A stretch of DNA of 64,000 nucleotides from a virus: IMG/VR virus record IMGVR_UViG_3300043313_000346, positions 1 through 64,000 of that record. One strand, written 5' to 3'. The translations under genes were made by a program, and so were the position numbers. The notes under the pieces are model-generated. The model was not told the origin of the DNA, searched no databases, and saw only the letters and a list, made by a program, of their open reading frames with translations. This document shows, piece by piece, positions 16,279 to 24,365 of this stretch. Position 1 is the stretch's first letter. Each line of letters starts with the position of its first letter.

Positions 16279-16532
16279 GCGATTTCGATCCGATCAAGGC
16301 GCAGCGCGAAGAGCTTGTCGGCTGGAACGACTGGCGCAAGCGGCTGAAGGTGATCGCGATGCACAAAGAGGAATTGATCGACGAAGCCACCACCGAGCGC
16401 GATGCGCTCTTGGGCACGGCTTCGCTGCTCGACGGCATGATCGAGAAGGGACAGGCCCGGCTGCGCGCTCTGGAAGATGAGCGCGACGCCAAGGCGAAGG
16501 GCGAGCCGTCGCCACAGGAAGCGCCGCCGTGA
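16275..16532 (+). CDS. Small coiled-coil hypothetical protein
   Basis: 85 residues, charged helix throughout (REELVGWNDWRKRLKVIAMHKEELIDEATTERDALL, given here in part). ATGA overlap with the previous stop and GTGA overlap with the next gene. Confidence 0.55.
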   Translation: MSDFDPIKAQREELVGWNDWRKRLKVIAMHKEELIDEATTERDALLGTASLLDGMIEKGQARLRALEDERDAKAKGEPSPQEAPP

Positions 16533-16642
16533 GCGACCGCGCCATCCGCTGGATTGCCGTGTCCGTCTCGCTGGTCGCGTGGGCGATGATCATTTGGGCG
16601 GTGGCCAGCGCCGTCAACGGTTGCGGGGTGCATGCAGCATGA
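16529..16642 (+). CDS. Tiny membrane protein, 37 aa
   Basis: GTG start overlapping the previous stop. Encodes a basic N-terminus (MSDRAIRW) and one membrane helix (IAVSVSLVAWAMIIWAVA), ending in NGCGVHAA. Function unknown; overlaps of both ends with neighbours support it being real. Confidence 0.5.
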   Translation: MSDRAIRWIAVSVSLVAWAMIIWAVASAVNGCGVHAA

Positions 16643-16658
16643 CAAGGGAGTCACACCG

Positions 16659-16880
16659 ATGAAGGGCCACAGCGTCATCCGTCTGCCCGAAGTCGAGCGG
16701 CGCACCGGCTTCTCGCGCCCGACGATCTATCGGCTGATGGACGCCGGCACGTTCCCGCGCTTCGTGCGGATCGGTGCGCGCTCGATCGGTTGGGTTGAGG
16801 AAGAAATCGACCGCTACGTCGAGAGCAAGATCGCAACGCGCGATCGCGACGCGGTCCACCGGCAAGAGCAGGACCGATGA
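16659..16880 (+). CDS. AlpA-family transcriptional regulator
   Basis: From MKGHSVIRLPEV, after AGGGAG, this is 73 residues. The pattern VERRTGFSRPTIYRLMDAGTFPR...IGWVEEEIDRYVESK matches AlpA/prophage regulatory proteins, a winged HTH that often activates excision or integrase genes. The integrase is 1 kb downstream. Confidence 0.8.
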   Translation: MKGHSVIRLPEVERRTGFSRPTIYRLMDAGTFPRFVRIGARSIGWVEEEIDRYVESKIATRDRDAVHRQEQDR

Positions 16881-17065
16881 CGTTCTCGTCGAAGTTCGCG
16901 CTGCGCGATCGCGTGTGGATCGACGGCGACGACACGATCAACGCGACCGTCGTCGGCTTCGCGTTCTATGGGCAGACCACCGAGGTGCAAATCTCATGGG
17001 TCCACGCGGGCGCGATCCAGACGGCGTGGGTCGCGGAGTGGCGGCTGACACACGCGGAGGGATGA
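16877..17065 (+). CDS. Small beta-barrel-like hypothetical protein
   Basis: 62 residues made mostly of short strands (LRDRVWIDGDD...ATVVGFAFYGQTTEVQISW), consistent with an SH3-like barrel. Unknown function. ATGA overlap with AlpA and TGATG junction with the next gene. Confidence 0.55.
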   Translation: MTFSSKFALRDRVWIDGDDTINATVVGFAFYGQTTEVQISWVHAGAIQTAWVAEWRLTHAEG

Positions 17066-17457
17066 TGAAGCCGGCTGAGATCATCGCGCACATCGAGCAC
17101 GTCGCGCGCATGGGCGGGCCCGGCGCGTGGATGCGCAACCAAGAGCTTCTCGCCGGCCGCTGGCTGGTGAAGCCGGGCTCGGTGCCGTGGCTGCCGGCGG
17201 AAGATTGGGACGATGGCAGCATCATCAGCGTCGACGCTGACGACCGCGTGCGGCTGGTCGCGCTGGCGGCCAAGCGTCCGGGGCGCGGTGCCTTCAAGCG
17301 GCTGGTCGCGCTGATCCGCGCGGCCGGGCTCTCGCCGGTGGTGGTGACGCCGACGGATCGGCTCGCGGCGCATCTCAAGCGGCGAGGCTGGCGCATGCGC
17401 GTGACCGGCAGCGGCGAGGCGGCGCAGACGATCTGGTATCCGCGCAAGCGGCGCTGA
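17062..17457 (+). CDS. Hypothetical protein, possible GNAT-like fold
   Basis: 131 residues. The second half (VRLVALAAKRPGRGAFKRLV, GLSPVVVTPTDRLAAHLKRRGWR) recalls the end of an acetyltransferase fold, where a strand-helix pair ends with a short-range partner helix. No acetyl-CoA loop is clear, so the assignment is weak. Confidence 0.55.
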   Translation: MMKPAEIIAHIEHVARMGGPGAWMRNQELLAGRWLVKPGSVPWLPAEDWDDGSIISVDADDRVRLVALAAKRPGRGAFKRLVALIRAAGLSPVVVTPTDRLAAHLKRRGWRMRVTGSGEAAQTIWYPRKRR

Positions 17458-17487
17458 AAGCTGCGTCAGAGTTGGTGGGTCTTTGTC

Positions 17488-17676
17488 ATGGGTAAAGCGA
17501 ACAGCACATTCCGCCAGCGCGACGTTGTCGCAGCGATCCGCGCGGCCAAGCGCGCGGGACAAAATGTGACATCGTTTGAAATTCTCCCAAACGGCAATAT
17601 AAAGGTCCACGTCGGCGCTCCCGCCGATGATTCCTCCAACCAGAAAACGGATGCCGATTCATGGGACGACGTTTGA
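17488..17676 (+). CDS. Integrase-associated small protein
   Basis: 62 residues (MGKANSTFRQRDVVAAIRAAKRAG...FEILPNGNIKV). Short proteins of this pattern often precede tyrosine integrases in rhizobial prophages. It overlaps the integrase start by 16 bases. It may aid recombination or set the integrase level; unknown. Confidence 0.6.
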   Translation: MGKANSTFRQRDVVAAIRAAKRAGQNVTSFEILPNGNIKVHVGAPADDSSNQKTDADSWDDV

Positions 17677-18770
17677 AACCGGGGCTGCCACACGTTGACA
17701 GCTTCCCCGACAGGCACGGCAGGCGACGCTATTTCTTTCGGCTCAATCGACAATCGAAGCGCATCCCGCTTCCTGACATCGACGATCCGAATTTCATGGC
17801 AGCCTATGAGGCCGCGAAGGCCGGCACACCGACTCAACTGCCACCGAAGCCGCTCGGCGCCTCGAAGATCAGACCGGGCTCGGTCGCCGAAGCGATGGCC
17901 GAGTTCTATGCCGATGACACGTGGACGGCGCTCGCCGACACCAGCCGTTCGCAAATCAAGTGCTACCTTGAACCGTTCCGCGAAGAGCACGGGCACCGCA
18001 TGATGCGCGAGCTTGCGACGCTCAAGCTGCAGAAGATCGTCGACAAGCTCGGCCCGCACTCGCAGCGTCATCTGGTCGCCGGCATCCGCAAGCTCACCAA
18101 GTTCTGCCGGCGCGTCGGCTACCTCGACAAGACCACGCCCGATCCGGCGCGCGATCTGGAAATGAAGGACAAGCCGAAGACCGACGGATTCTATACGTGG
18201 GTTGAGAGCGATCACGTCGCCTTCAAGCGGCGATGGGGCAAGGACACGCGTCCGCGTCTGGTCTATCAACTGATCAACAACTTCGGCCTGCGTCTGTCGG
18301 ACGTTCGCAAGGTGGCACCGCGCCACATCGTCAGCGGCGTGATGACGATCAAGCCGCAGAAGACGCAGAACAGCAGCAAGGTCGACGTCGACATCGAGGT
18401 CTGGCCCGAGACGCTGGAGATCATCGCGGCGAACCGGCAGCGGCAATTCAAAAACGTGGTGATCCTCAACGACGCGAACCTGCCGTTCGTGTTGACCAAC
18501 ACCAACGCTGCGCCGCGACCGCTGAAGGTGAAGTCGCTCGGCATGGACATGCGCGAGGCTTACGACGCGGCGGGGCTCACGCACTGCACCAGCCACGGCA
18601 TCCGCAAGTCCGGTGCTGCGGTGGCGGCCGAGCAGGGCGCGACCGTCAACGAGTTGATGGCGATGTTCGGATGGGTCACGCCGAAGGAAGCGATGCGCTA
18701 CACCGAGAAGGCTGACCGCAAGCGCATGGCCGCAAGCGGCACAAAGAAACGCGCTGCGGCAGAAGGCTGA
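17661..18770 (+). CDS. int: Tyrosine site-specific integrase
   Basis: 369 residues. Catalytic signs of the tyrosine recombinase family are visible: arginine in NFGLRLSDVRK near residue 210, HGIRKSGA (H-x-x-R) near 311 and AMRYTEKADR with the nucleophilic tyrosine near 346. The N-terminal half has a core-binding region. It would insert the phage into the host chromosome and excise it. The 3' flank has repeats expected of arm sites. Confidence 0.92.
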   Translation: MGRRLKPGLPHVDSFPDRHGRRRYFFRLNRQSKRIPLPDIDDPNFMAAYEAAKAGTPTQLPPKPLGASKIRPGSVAEAMAEFYADDTWTALADTSRSQIKCYLEPFREEHGHRMMRELATLKLQKIVDKLGPHSQRHLVAGIRKLTKFCRRVGYLDKTTPDPARDLEMKDKPKTDGFYTWVESDHVAFKRRWGKDTRPRLVYQLINNFGLRLSDVRKVAPRHIVSGVMTIKPQKTQNSSKVDVDIEVWPETLEIIAANRQRQFKNVVILNDANLPFVLTNTNAAPRPLKVKSLGMDMREAYDAAGLTHCTSHGIRKSGAAVAAEQGATVNELMAMFGWVTPKEAMRYTEKADRKRMAASGTKKRAAAEG

Positions 18771-18994
18771 ACATGCGATTCCCAAACCACAGAACAGGGT
18801 TTGGGAATGGGACAATTACCCCAATGATTTCAACGTCAATATTTGCACCAGACAATACGGCTTCTTGTCGCTGGTGCATGGAAAATCAAGGGGTTACAAA
18901 TCCCAAACCGGATAAGATGATCCCACACGCTTATTCGGTGTTCTTTCATCGTTCCCAAACCGCCGTGCCCCGTGACAGGGTGCGGCGGTTTTTT
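18771..18994. other. attP: Candidate attP region with TTCCCAAACC repeats
   Basis: The motif (T)TCCCAAACC occurs four times after the integrase: 18779-18788, inverted at 18798-18807, 18901-18908 and 18952-18961. The first two form a perfect 11-bp stem (ATTCCCAAACC/GGTTTGGGAAT). Repeats beside int are typical integrase arm sites. The segment between them (around 18865-18900) could hold the core, but I do not recognise a tRNA match. Confidence 0.45.
18957..18994 (+). terminator. Rho-independent terminator after integrase
   Basis: CCGCCG (18960-18965) pairs with CGGCGG (18983-18988), with an inner CCC/GGG pairing, and is followed by six T. It would end integrase-operon transcription. The next gene starts 14 bp later, so that gene may be read by antitermination or from its own promoter. 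Confidence 0.75.
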
Positions 18995-19008
18995 AATGGA
19001 GGATTCTG

Positions 19009-19704
19009 ATGCGCCCATTGAACGCCGCGATCGCCGACATTCCGCTGCCTGATCGGATGCGCCGGCTGCCAGTGAGCGACACCGGGTTTCCGGTCCCGTG
19101 GTTCGTCGAATGGATCGACGACAAGCCGGATTTCCGCGTGATGGATTCACGCAAATGGGTCCGCGCGGTGAAGCTCGATTTATGTTGGTTGTGCGGCGCG
19201 ACACTGGGCCGCTTCAAGGTGTTCACCGCTGGCCCGATGTGCGCCGTCAACAGGACGTCGGCCGAGCCGCCATCGCATCGTGGCTGCGCCGAATACGCCG
19301 TGAAGGCGTGCCCGTTCCTGACCAAGCCGCGCATGCGCCGCAACAACACGGACCTGCCAGAGCAGCACCAGAAGCCCGGCGGGCTCATGCTGGAGCGCAA
19401 CCCCGGCTGCACGCTGCTGTGGATTTGCCACGACTATCGGGTGATCAAGACCGACGGTGGGCCGATCATCAAGATGGGCGAGCCGGTCGAGATCGTCGCC
19501 TATGCCGGCGGCGGGCTCGCGACGCGCGCAGAAGTCGACGCCTCGATCGCGTCCGGCCTGCCGCTGCTCAAAGCTGAATGCTTCAACGAAGACGACAGGC
19601 GCGTGCTCGCGCGCCAGATGGAGCGCGCCGAAGCGGTGTTCAAAACGAAACTGAAGACGGTGGTCACCGAGAGCGATCGCGCTGCGCTGGCGGGGCGTGC
19701 ATGA
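19009..19704 (+). CDS. Cysteine-rich hypothetical phage protein
   Basis: 231 residues after a strong GGAGG. Cysteines in CWLCGATLG, RGCAEYAVKACPFL and CTLLWICHDY suggest a zinc-binding treble-clef-like domain in residues 60-150. The C-terminal part is helical. The type is common in prophages of Alphaproteobacteria and has no known role. Confidence 0.65.
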   Translation: MRPLNAAIADIPLPDRMRRLPVSDTGFPVPWFVEWIDDKPDFRVMDSRKWVRAVKLDLCWLCGATLGRFKVFTAGPMCAVNRTSAEPPSHRGCAEYAVKACPFLTKPRMRRNNTDLPEQHQKPGGLMLERNPGCTLLWICHDYRVIKTDGGPIIKMGEPVEIVAYAGGGLATRAEVDASIASGLPLLKAECFNEDDRRVLARQMERAEAVFKTKLKTVVTESDRAALAGRA

Positions 19705-19925
19705 GCGAGAAATTCACGCTCTCGCCGGCTGCGGCCGGCAACTTCGTTATCGGGCTGTCGAGTCCGATGTATTGCGCGAAGATCACCGCCGACGGTGTGG
19801 TCTTCATCGACTGGAAGGCCACCGAGAACGCCGCCGCAAATCTCAAGCCCACCGATGCGATGACGCTCGCCATCGTGCGCCTGATGCTGGCGATCCGCGA
19901 CGGCACGTTCAAGCCGTTGGAATGA
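19701..19925 (+). CDS. Small hypothetical protein
   Basis: 74 residues (MSEKFTLSPAAAGNFVIG...), alpha/beta, with ATGA overlap to the previous gene. No motif recognised. Confidence 0.55.
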   Translation: MSEKFTLSPAAAGNFVIGLSSPMYCAKITADGVVFIDWKATENAAANLKPTDAMTLAIVRLMLAIRDGTFKPLE

Positions 19926-19938
19926 AGGGAGCAAGATC

Positions 19939-20523
19939 ATGGACACGCAGAGCATCACCCTCGATCCGTCAAAGGCGCGCGAACTCTGGCGTGCCTATCG
20001 CAAGCATCAGCACTACAGCGAGCCGATCGACCGCGAGATCATGGCGGCCTATCAGAAGCTCGCGCAGGGCAAGCTGATCATCAAGGCGCTCGACTCGATC
20101 GTGAAGGCCGGGCTCGGTGCCGATCGACTGCCCAAGCTCGCGCTGGTGCGCGCCGACAAGAAGGCGTGCCGCTGCACCATGGACGCCAACGGCTCGGCGG
20201 TGATGTCGGCTGAAGGCTACGACGTGCCGTGGCGTGGTGATGCGCCGCCGAACTCCTGCTACTTTCGCTGGCCTGCGGGGACGTTCTCCGGTGCAGCCAC
20301 ACGCTACGGCGGGCGCGCGATCACACCGCTGATCCCGATCGACCATCGGCCCAAGCGCGGGCTCGCGAACTATCACATCTTGTTCGAGGCCGAATGGTCG
20401 CGCGTGCCGCCGCGCGATCCGTATCTGCTGCGCCGCATCGGCAAAAGCGATATGTGGGTTGTGCTGGCTATGTGGGACTTGACCGAGATCGAGCGCGCGG
20501 CGCTGGCGGCGCGGATCGCATGA
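19939..20523 (+). CDS. Hypothetical phage protein, 194 aa
   Basis: Begins with a helical part (KARELWRAYRKHQHYSEPIDREIMAAYQ, in part) and continues with strands around CRCTMDANGSAVM and PPNSCYFRWPAGTF. The C-terminal DMWVVLAMWDLTEIERA is helical. I do not recognise the family. ATGA overlap with the next gene. Confidence 0.6.
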   Translation: MDTQSITLDPSKARELWRAYRKHQHYSEPIDREIMAAYQKLAQGKLIIKALDSIVKAGLGADRLPKLALVRADKKACRCTMDANGSAVMSAEGYDVPWRGDAPPNSCYFRWPAGTFSGAATRYGGRAITPLIPIDHRPKRGLANYHILFEAEWSRVPPRDPYLLRRIGKSDMWVVLAMWDLTEIERAALAARIA

Positions 20524-20948
20524 GCGACGACGCCAAGGCGGGATGGGAAGTCGAAGGCTTCATCGAGCGGCTGACCCGGCGCGATGACAGCAACAGCGAG
20601 CGGCTTGTGCTCGAAGCCGTCTCGCACTTGCGCGCGTTCTCGCGCGACTGCGACGCGCTGCGCGCCGCTCGCCATACCGACTCGCAGCGCATGGTCGCAA
20701 TGGCTGATAACTACGAACGGCTCGACGACAGGGTGTCCGATCTCACCGAAGCGCTGCAGCGGATCGCGCAATGGGCCGACGCCTATCCGCTCGCCGTGTT
20801 TCCCGAACCTGATCTAGCGAAGGCTGCAGCGGTGCTGCGCATGCACGGCATGACGATCGACGGCATCAGCGCGCACGTTGCCCGCCACGTCGTCGAGGGC
20901 GTCGGCAAGATCGCGCGCGAGGCTCTAGGGGAGTCCACCAATGGCTAA
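20520..20948 (+). CDS. Helical hypothetical protein, 142 aa
   Basis: Mostly long helices (LVLEAVSHLRAFSRDCDALR, DRVSDLTEALQRIAQWADAY), probably coiled. The 3' end overlaps the next gene by eight bases. Unknown. Confidence 0.6.
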   Translation: MSDDAKAGWEVEGFIERLTRRDDSNSERLVLEAVSHLRAFSRDCDALRAARHTDSQRMVAMADNYERLDDRVSDLTEALQRIAQWADAYPLAVFPEPDLAKAAAVLRMHGMTIDGISAHVARHVVEGVGKIAREALGESTNG

Positions 20949-21123
20949 AGCATCATGGACGATCTGCCCGGGCTGCGGACGCGGTCGCGGCGAGGATCAC
21001 AAGCGCGACTGCGAGCATGGCAAGCCGCCGCCGATCCGCGACTATAGCAAGCTCGAAAACAATCGCGGGCCAGAGACAATGCGCGGCGTGCCGGTGCCGC
21101 TGCAGCCGGTGACGGAGGAATAG
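20941..21123 (+). CDS. Small zinc-knuckle protein
   Basis: 60 residues. CPGCGRGRGEDHKRDCEHG holds three cysteines and two histidines that could bind one zinc ion. The rest is polar and disordered. Unknown role. Confidence 0.55.
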   Translation: MAKASWTICPGCGRGRGEDHKRDCEHGKPPPIRDYSKLENNRGPETMRGVPVPLQPVTEE

Positions 21124-21127
21124 CCCG

Positions 21128-21721
21128 ATGGCTGAAGACACAAGCATCGAGCCGATCCGCAAGCTCAACCGAAACGAGTCGCACGACCTGTCGATGATCA
21201 TCAAGGATCGCGCGAAAGTTTTGAAGGCGTACATCGAAGAGGAAGCGGCGCGGCACATCGCGGACTTCGAGCAGCACATCTCGACGGTCTATAAATTCGA
21301 TGAGGATGAGGTCTGGCGCGAAGCCGCCGAGAAGGCGGCAGAGGTCGTCGCCGAAGCGAATAAGAAGATCATGGCGCAATGCAAAAAGCTCGGCATCCCG
21401 GCGGCGTTCGCGCCCGGGCTCTCGCTGCAATGGGCTGGCCGTGGTCAGAACATGATGCAGAGCCGGCGCCAAGAACTGCGCGCGGCTGCGATGACGCGCA
21501 TCGAGGCGATGAAGCGCCGCGCCGCCACCAAGATCGAACAGCAGTCGCTCGATCTGCGCACGCAGGTCGTCGCGATGGCGATCGTCTCACCGCAGGCAAA
21601 GATGTTTCTGGAGTCGCTCGCGCCGGTGAGCGAAGCAATGGGCTCGCTCGATTTCAAGGCGATCGAGAGCGAGATCAGCAAGCGCGACGAAGTGCGCCGG
21701 CTGCGCTACGGGGAAGACTGA
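21128..21721 (+). CDS. Coiled-coil hypothetical protein, 197 aa
   Basis: Long charged helices run through residues 20-90 and 110-160 (AEKAAEVVAEANKKIMAQCK, RQELRAAAMTRIEAMKRRA). No domain recognised. Its stop shares a base with the next ATG. Confidence 0.6.
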   Translation: MAEDTSIEPIRKLNRNESHDLSMIIKDRAKVLKAYIEEEAARHIADFEQHISTVYKFDEDEVWREAAEKAAEVVAEANKKIMAQCKKLGIPAAFAPGLSLQWAGRGQNMMQSRRQELRAAAMTRIEAMKRRAATKIEQQSLDLRTQVVAMAIVSPQAKMFLESLAPVSEAMGSLDFKAIESEISKRDEVRRLRYGED

Positions 21722-22074
21722 TGGATCACATCGACGCCATCGTGTTCGCGATCGAGGCTCTCGGCTTCAACATCGGCGACAACGATCTTGAGCGGCGCGC
21801 GAAGGCGAGCTTCGTCGTGCAGGCGTTGACGCTGGTGGGATGCAAGATCGTCACGTCAAAAGAGATCGCGGATTTGATCGAGGCGCTGCGGCCGTTCACC
21901 GAAGTCCCGCCGCATTCTCCACCGGAGCGCAAGCTGTTGGTTGTCGATGCTGGTAATGGACCGTGGCACCTAAAACAAATCGCATTCGACAACGCCCGCG
22001 CGGCGATAACCGCAGGCGCGCGCAATCCTGATCCGCCCGCCGATCATGGTTCGGTGATCCGGAAGAACCTGTGA
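21721..22074 (+). CDS. Hypothetical protein, 117 aa
   Basis: Helical N-terminal half (DAIVFAIEALGFNIGDNDLE) and a proline-rich middle. TGATG overlap with the previous gene. No motif recognised. Confidence 0.55.
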   Translation: MDHIDAIVFAIEALGFNIGDNDLERRAKASFVVQALTLVGCKIVTSKEIADLIEALRPFTEVPPHSPPERKLLVVDAGNGPWHLKQIAFDNARAAITAGARNPDPPADHGSVIRKNL

Positions 22075-22259
22075 TGAAGCATGCTTCGAACCGAAACGCT
22101 TGGGCGATCGGCACGCAGAAGCGCAACGGCTTCCATGTGCGTCGTGTCGTGTGGGGCATGCTCATGGCTAGCGTCGAGCGCCGGCCGGACGAAGAAATCC
22201 GCAAGGCCGTTATCATCGTCTCTGGAAAACGCTCGCGACCGATCAAGGTATTCGAATGA
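22071..22259 (+). CDS. Small basic hypothetical protein
   Basis: 61-62 residues from GTG at 22071 or ATG at 22074; basic, with strands at the end (RKAVIIVSGKRSRPIKVF). Unknown. Confidence 0.5.
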   Translation: MMKHASNRNAWAIGTQKRNGFHVRRVVWGMLMASVERRPDEEIRKAVIIVSGKRSRPIKVFE

Positions 22260-22468
22260 TCGAGACCCTCGCCGTCATCGAATACGAGCACACGCTTGGG
22301 CACGTCACCGCCGGCATCGTGCTGTTCGACGACGTCGTCGTCGAGGCGGCGCCGATCGTGAACTACATGAAGCGCGGCAAGTGGACACGCGCGCGCGTGC
22401 GGGCATACTGCGCCGACAAGGGATGGAAGATTAGCGTGGTTCACCAACTCGAACGGGAGAGACCGTGA
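22256..22468 (+). CDS. Small hypothetical protein
   Basis: 70 residues, beta then helix (TLAVIEYEHTLGHVTAGIVL ...). ATGA overlap with the previous gene. Unknown. Confidence 0.5.
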   Translation: MIETLAVIEYEHTLGHVTAGIVLFDDVVVEAAPIVNYMKRGKWTRARVRAYCADKGWKISVVHQLERERP

Positions 22469-22496
22469 TGCCGAGCGACCGCGACGGAGGAACAAG

Positions 22497-22739
22497 ATGA
22501 GCACCAGAGCCACGAATTTCGTGTCTTGGCTTCTTGAGGACGTTGACAGCGTTCACGCCGAGGCAGGCACCCCGCGTGATGAGCAGTTGCGCGAGTTCGA
22601 GCGCGACGGGTTTCTCCGGTTCTCGGGCTGCACACGCGGAACGAACAATTACGAAATCGTCACGGGCGGCTTCCGCGCATTTTGGGAAGCAGCCGCCGTA
22701 CACGGCCGCGCGCCACACATGGACGAGGAGCGAAAATGA
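22497..22739 (+). CDS. Small hypothetical protein
   Basis: 80 residues after GGAGG. Soluble, with FLRFSGCTRGTNNYEIVTGG in the centre. No motif recognised. Overlaps the next gene. Confidence 0.5.
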   Translation: MSTRATNFVSWLLEDVDSVHAEAGTPRDEQLREFERDGFLRFSGCTRGTNNYEIVTGGFRAFWEAAAVHGRAPHMDEERK

Positions 22740-22972
22740 TGAAGCCGAACGGAGAGGAGTTGCGCGCCTTCGATGACGCCGGGATGCCCGCCTCATGGTC
22801 GGCGGGACGGCCAACTGTCGAAATTGTCCGCAACGTTATTCAAGCAGCATGTGATGGCGTTATGAGCGCGCAATCGGCCGCAGAGGTGATGTTCTCTCTG
22901 TTCCGCCGAGAGATTGAGGCGCCCGAAATGTGCTGGCACACGAACGCCGCGCGCATGGACGAACAGCGATGA
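22736..22972 (+). CDS. Small hypothetical protein
   Basis: 78 residues starting MMKPNGEELRAFDDAG. Helical end (IQAACDGVMSAQSAAEVMFS). Unknown function. Confidence 0.5.
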   Translation: MMKPNGEELRAFDDAGMPASWSAGRPTVEIVRNVIQAACDGVMSAQSAAEVMFSLFRREIEAPEMCWHTNAARMDEQR

Positions 22973-22999
22973 CCGGGCAACGAACGGGAGAGACCATAA

Positions 23000-23266
23000 A
23001 TGCCGAGCTTGGACTTCAACCTCAACGGCGATAATTGCTGGCCCGATCTTCGCGAGAAGGAAGTGATCGAGTTGATGGGCGACGGTGCGCCACCGATCGG
23101 CGTCGCGCTGCTCGACAACGGCATGACCAGCGGCAGGCCGAGCATCACGCTGCGCCTCGATCTTCCCGATGGCCGCGTCGTGATGACCGAGACCAGCGCG
23201 CGGCTGTTCTGCACCGCTGCGCGCATGATCATGGCGAAGCATCCCGATCTGTTCGAGGGAGACTGA
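23000..23266 (+). CDS. Small hypothetical protein
   Basis: 88 residues with strands ITLRLDLPDGRVVMTETSAR and a final helix. The upstream ACGGGAGAGACC also precedes the 22.45 kb gene end, so the ribosome site may have been copied. Unknown. Confidence 0.55.
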   Translation: MPSLDFNLNGDNCWPDLREKEVIELMGDGAPPIGVALLDNGMTSGRPSITLRLDLPDGRVVMTETSARLFCTAARMIMAKHPDLFEGD

Positions 23267-23267
23267 C

Positions 23268-23549
23268 ATGCACACGAAAGATTTTCTCGCGCAGGAATTA
23301 CAGAAGGCCGGGCTCGACGAAATGGCTGCCAAGGCGGCTGATGGGTACTATCACGATTTCCTCTCGCCGCTCGACACACCGGAGCTTCAGCTATTGGCAG
23401 ACTTGCGCGCGATCGGCACGCCGGCAGCCGAAGCGCTCGCGGCTCGCCATCTCACCGGCGAGTTCGATGCGAGCAAGGAAGAGAGCGACGCATGGGCGCA
23501 GAGTCCCGAAGGACAGGACGCATTCGGCAAGCTGATGAGGGGCTCATGA
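23268..23549 (+). CDS. Small hypothetical protein
   Basis: 93 residues, helical (FLAQELQKAGLDEMAAKAAD...). Acidic. ATGA overlap with the next gene. Unknown. Confidence 0.55.
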   Translation: MHTKDFLAQELQKAGLDEMAAKAADGYYHDFLSPLDTPELQLLADLRAIGTPAAEALAARHLTGEFDASKEESDAWAQSPEGQDAFGKLMRGS

Positions 23550-23782
23550 TCTTCACCGGCAAAGTGACAGGTCTGGCCGAAGGCTCGACGTTCATTGTCC
23601 GGCGCTACTTTGACGGACGCCGCGACGGCTATCAGCACGGCTGGAGTCAAACAGGCTACCGTGTGACGCGTCGCTTGACGGACAGTGTCGAAGCCGAAAC
23701 CACGGTGATCGGCATGGGCGACGCGAGCCTGCCTATCTTTCAGGTCGTGGGTCCGGATCACAGCCGGCTGGCGCCGTGGTGA
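23546..23782 (+). CDS. Small beta-rich hypothetical protein
   Basis: 78 residues (MIFTGKVTGLAEGSTFIVRR...), mostly strands, perhaps a small barrel. Unknown. Confidence 0.5.
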   Translation: MIFTGKVTGLAEGSTFIVRRYFDGRRDGYQHGWSQTGYRVTRRLTDSVEAETTVIGMGDASLPIFQVVGPDHSRLAPW

Positions 23783-23961
23783 TCAGAACCGGCGCCGACT
23801 GGCTCAAGCTGCCGCTCAAATTGCGACAACGCTGGTGGCGTGAGACGGACTACGGTAAACGCGAGCCGAGCGACGATCTGAAAAACGAGATCGAGAAAAT
23901 CCTTTCAGCGGTTGGGGCAATCCATGAAGCTGACCAAGCGCCAAAGCGAACTGGTGTGTGA
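23779..23961 (+). CDS. Small hypothetical protein, GTG start
   Basis: 60 residues from the GTG that overlaps the previous stop (another GTG lies one codon upstream). Basic N-terminus with KLPLKLRQRWWRETDYG. Its 3' end overlaps the LuxR-type gene by 38 bases. Confidence 0.45.
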   Translation: MIRTGADWLKLPLKLRQRWWRETDYGKREPSDDLKNEIEKILSAVGAIHEADQAPKRTGV

Positions 23962-24184
23962 ACTGTCGAAGGGGCTGTCGAACAAGGCGATAGCGCGCAA
24001 CCTCAATGTCACCGAAGGCACGGTGAAAATGATGCTGCATCTTCTCTACGCCAAAACCGGCACCGCCAACCGCACCGCGCTCGTGATGCAGTGTGCGCTT
24101 GCCGAGTCCGGGAAAGCAGCCGAGCAAATCATTGCACTATCACCGGGCCAAGCAGCAACGGCCCCGGCTCGACTTGACCCGTAG
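23924..24184 (+). CDS. LuxR-type helix-turn-helix protein
   Basis: From MKLTKRQSELVCELSKGLSN this is 86 residues, essentially a lone GerE/LuxR DNA-binding domain (KAIARNLNVTEGTVKMMLHLLYAKTG). There is no receiver or ligand domain. It would bind DNA as a dimer and could activate the next operon or compete with a host LuxR factor. Confidence 0.8.
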   Translation: MKLTKRQSELVCELSKGLSNKAIARNLNVTEGTVKMMLHLLYAKTGTANRTALVMQCALAESGKAAEQIIALSPGQAATAPARLDP

Positions 24185-24365
24185 CTTCGTAGCGCTGCAG
24201 CGCGGCGAACGTGGCGGCCGATGTTGCGAAGCGGATGAACTTCGTTTCCAGTTCGATCAGGGTGAAGTGCTCGAACAGATGCACGTCGATCACGTCACCC
24301 GGGAACGTGCGCTTGATTGACTCTTCGATCGGCTCGCAGCGATAGCGCTTCCCATACTCCGTCAT
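24129..24365 (-). CDS. Leftward small protein overlapping LuxR-type gene
   Basis: 78 residues (MTEYGKRYRCEPIEESIKRTFPG, in part) with balanced composition unlike antisense noise. It converges on the LuxR-type gene and overlaps its last 56 bases. GGAG lies upstream of the start. Its promoter would be in the 24366-24669 operator region, so it may be a lysogeny-side gene. Real status uncertain. Confidence 0.4.
   Translation of the reverse strand: MTEYGKRYRCEPIEESIKRTFPGDVIDVHLFEHFTLIELETKFIRFATSAATFAALQRYEATGQVEPGPLLLGPVIVQ

Noticed and set aside
17557-17573. Dyad-like ACAAAATGTGACA in the integrase-associated gene
   Set aside because: Only 12 of 17 matches to the operator palindrome and inside a coding region.
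18773-19009. 78-codon frame after the integrase
   Set aside because: It runs through the TTCCCAAACC repeats and the terminator and has no normal composition.
22468-22497. Ten-codon frame (MPSDRDGGTR) before the 22497 gene
   Set aside because: Short, no supporting signal beyond overlap with the next start; probably chance.
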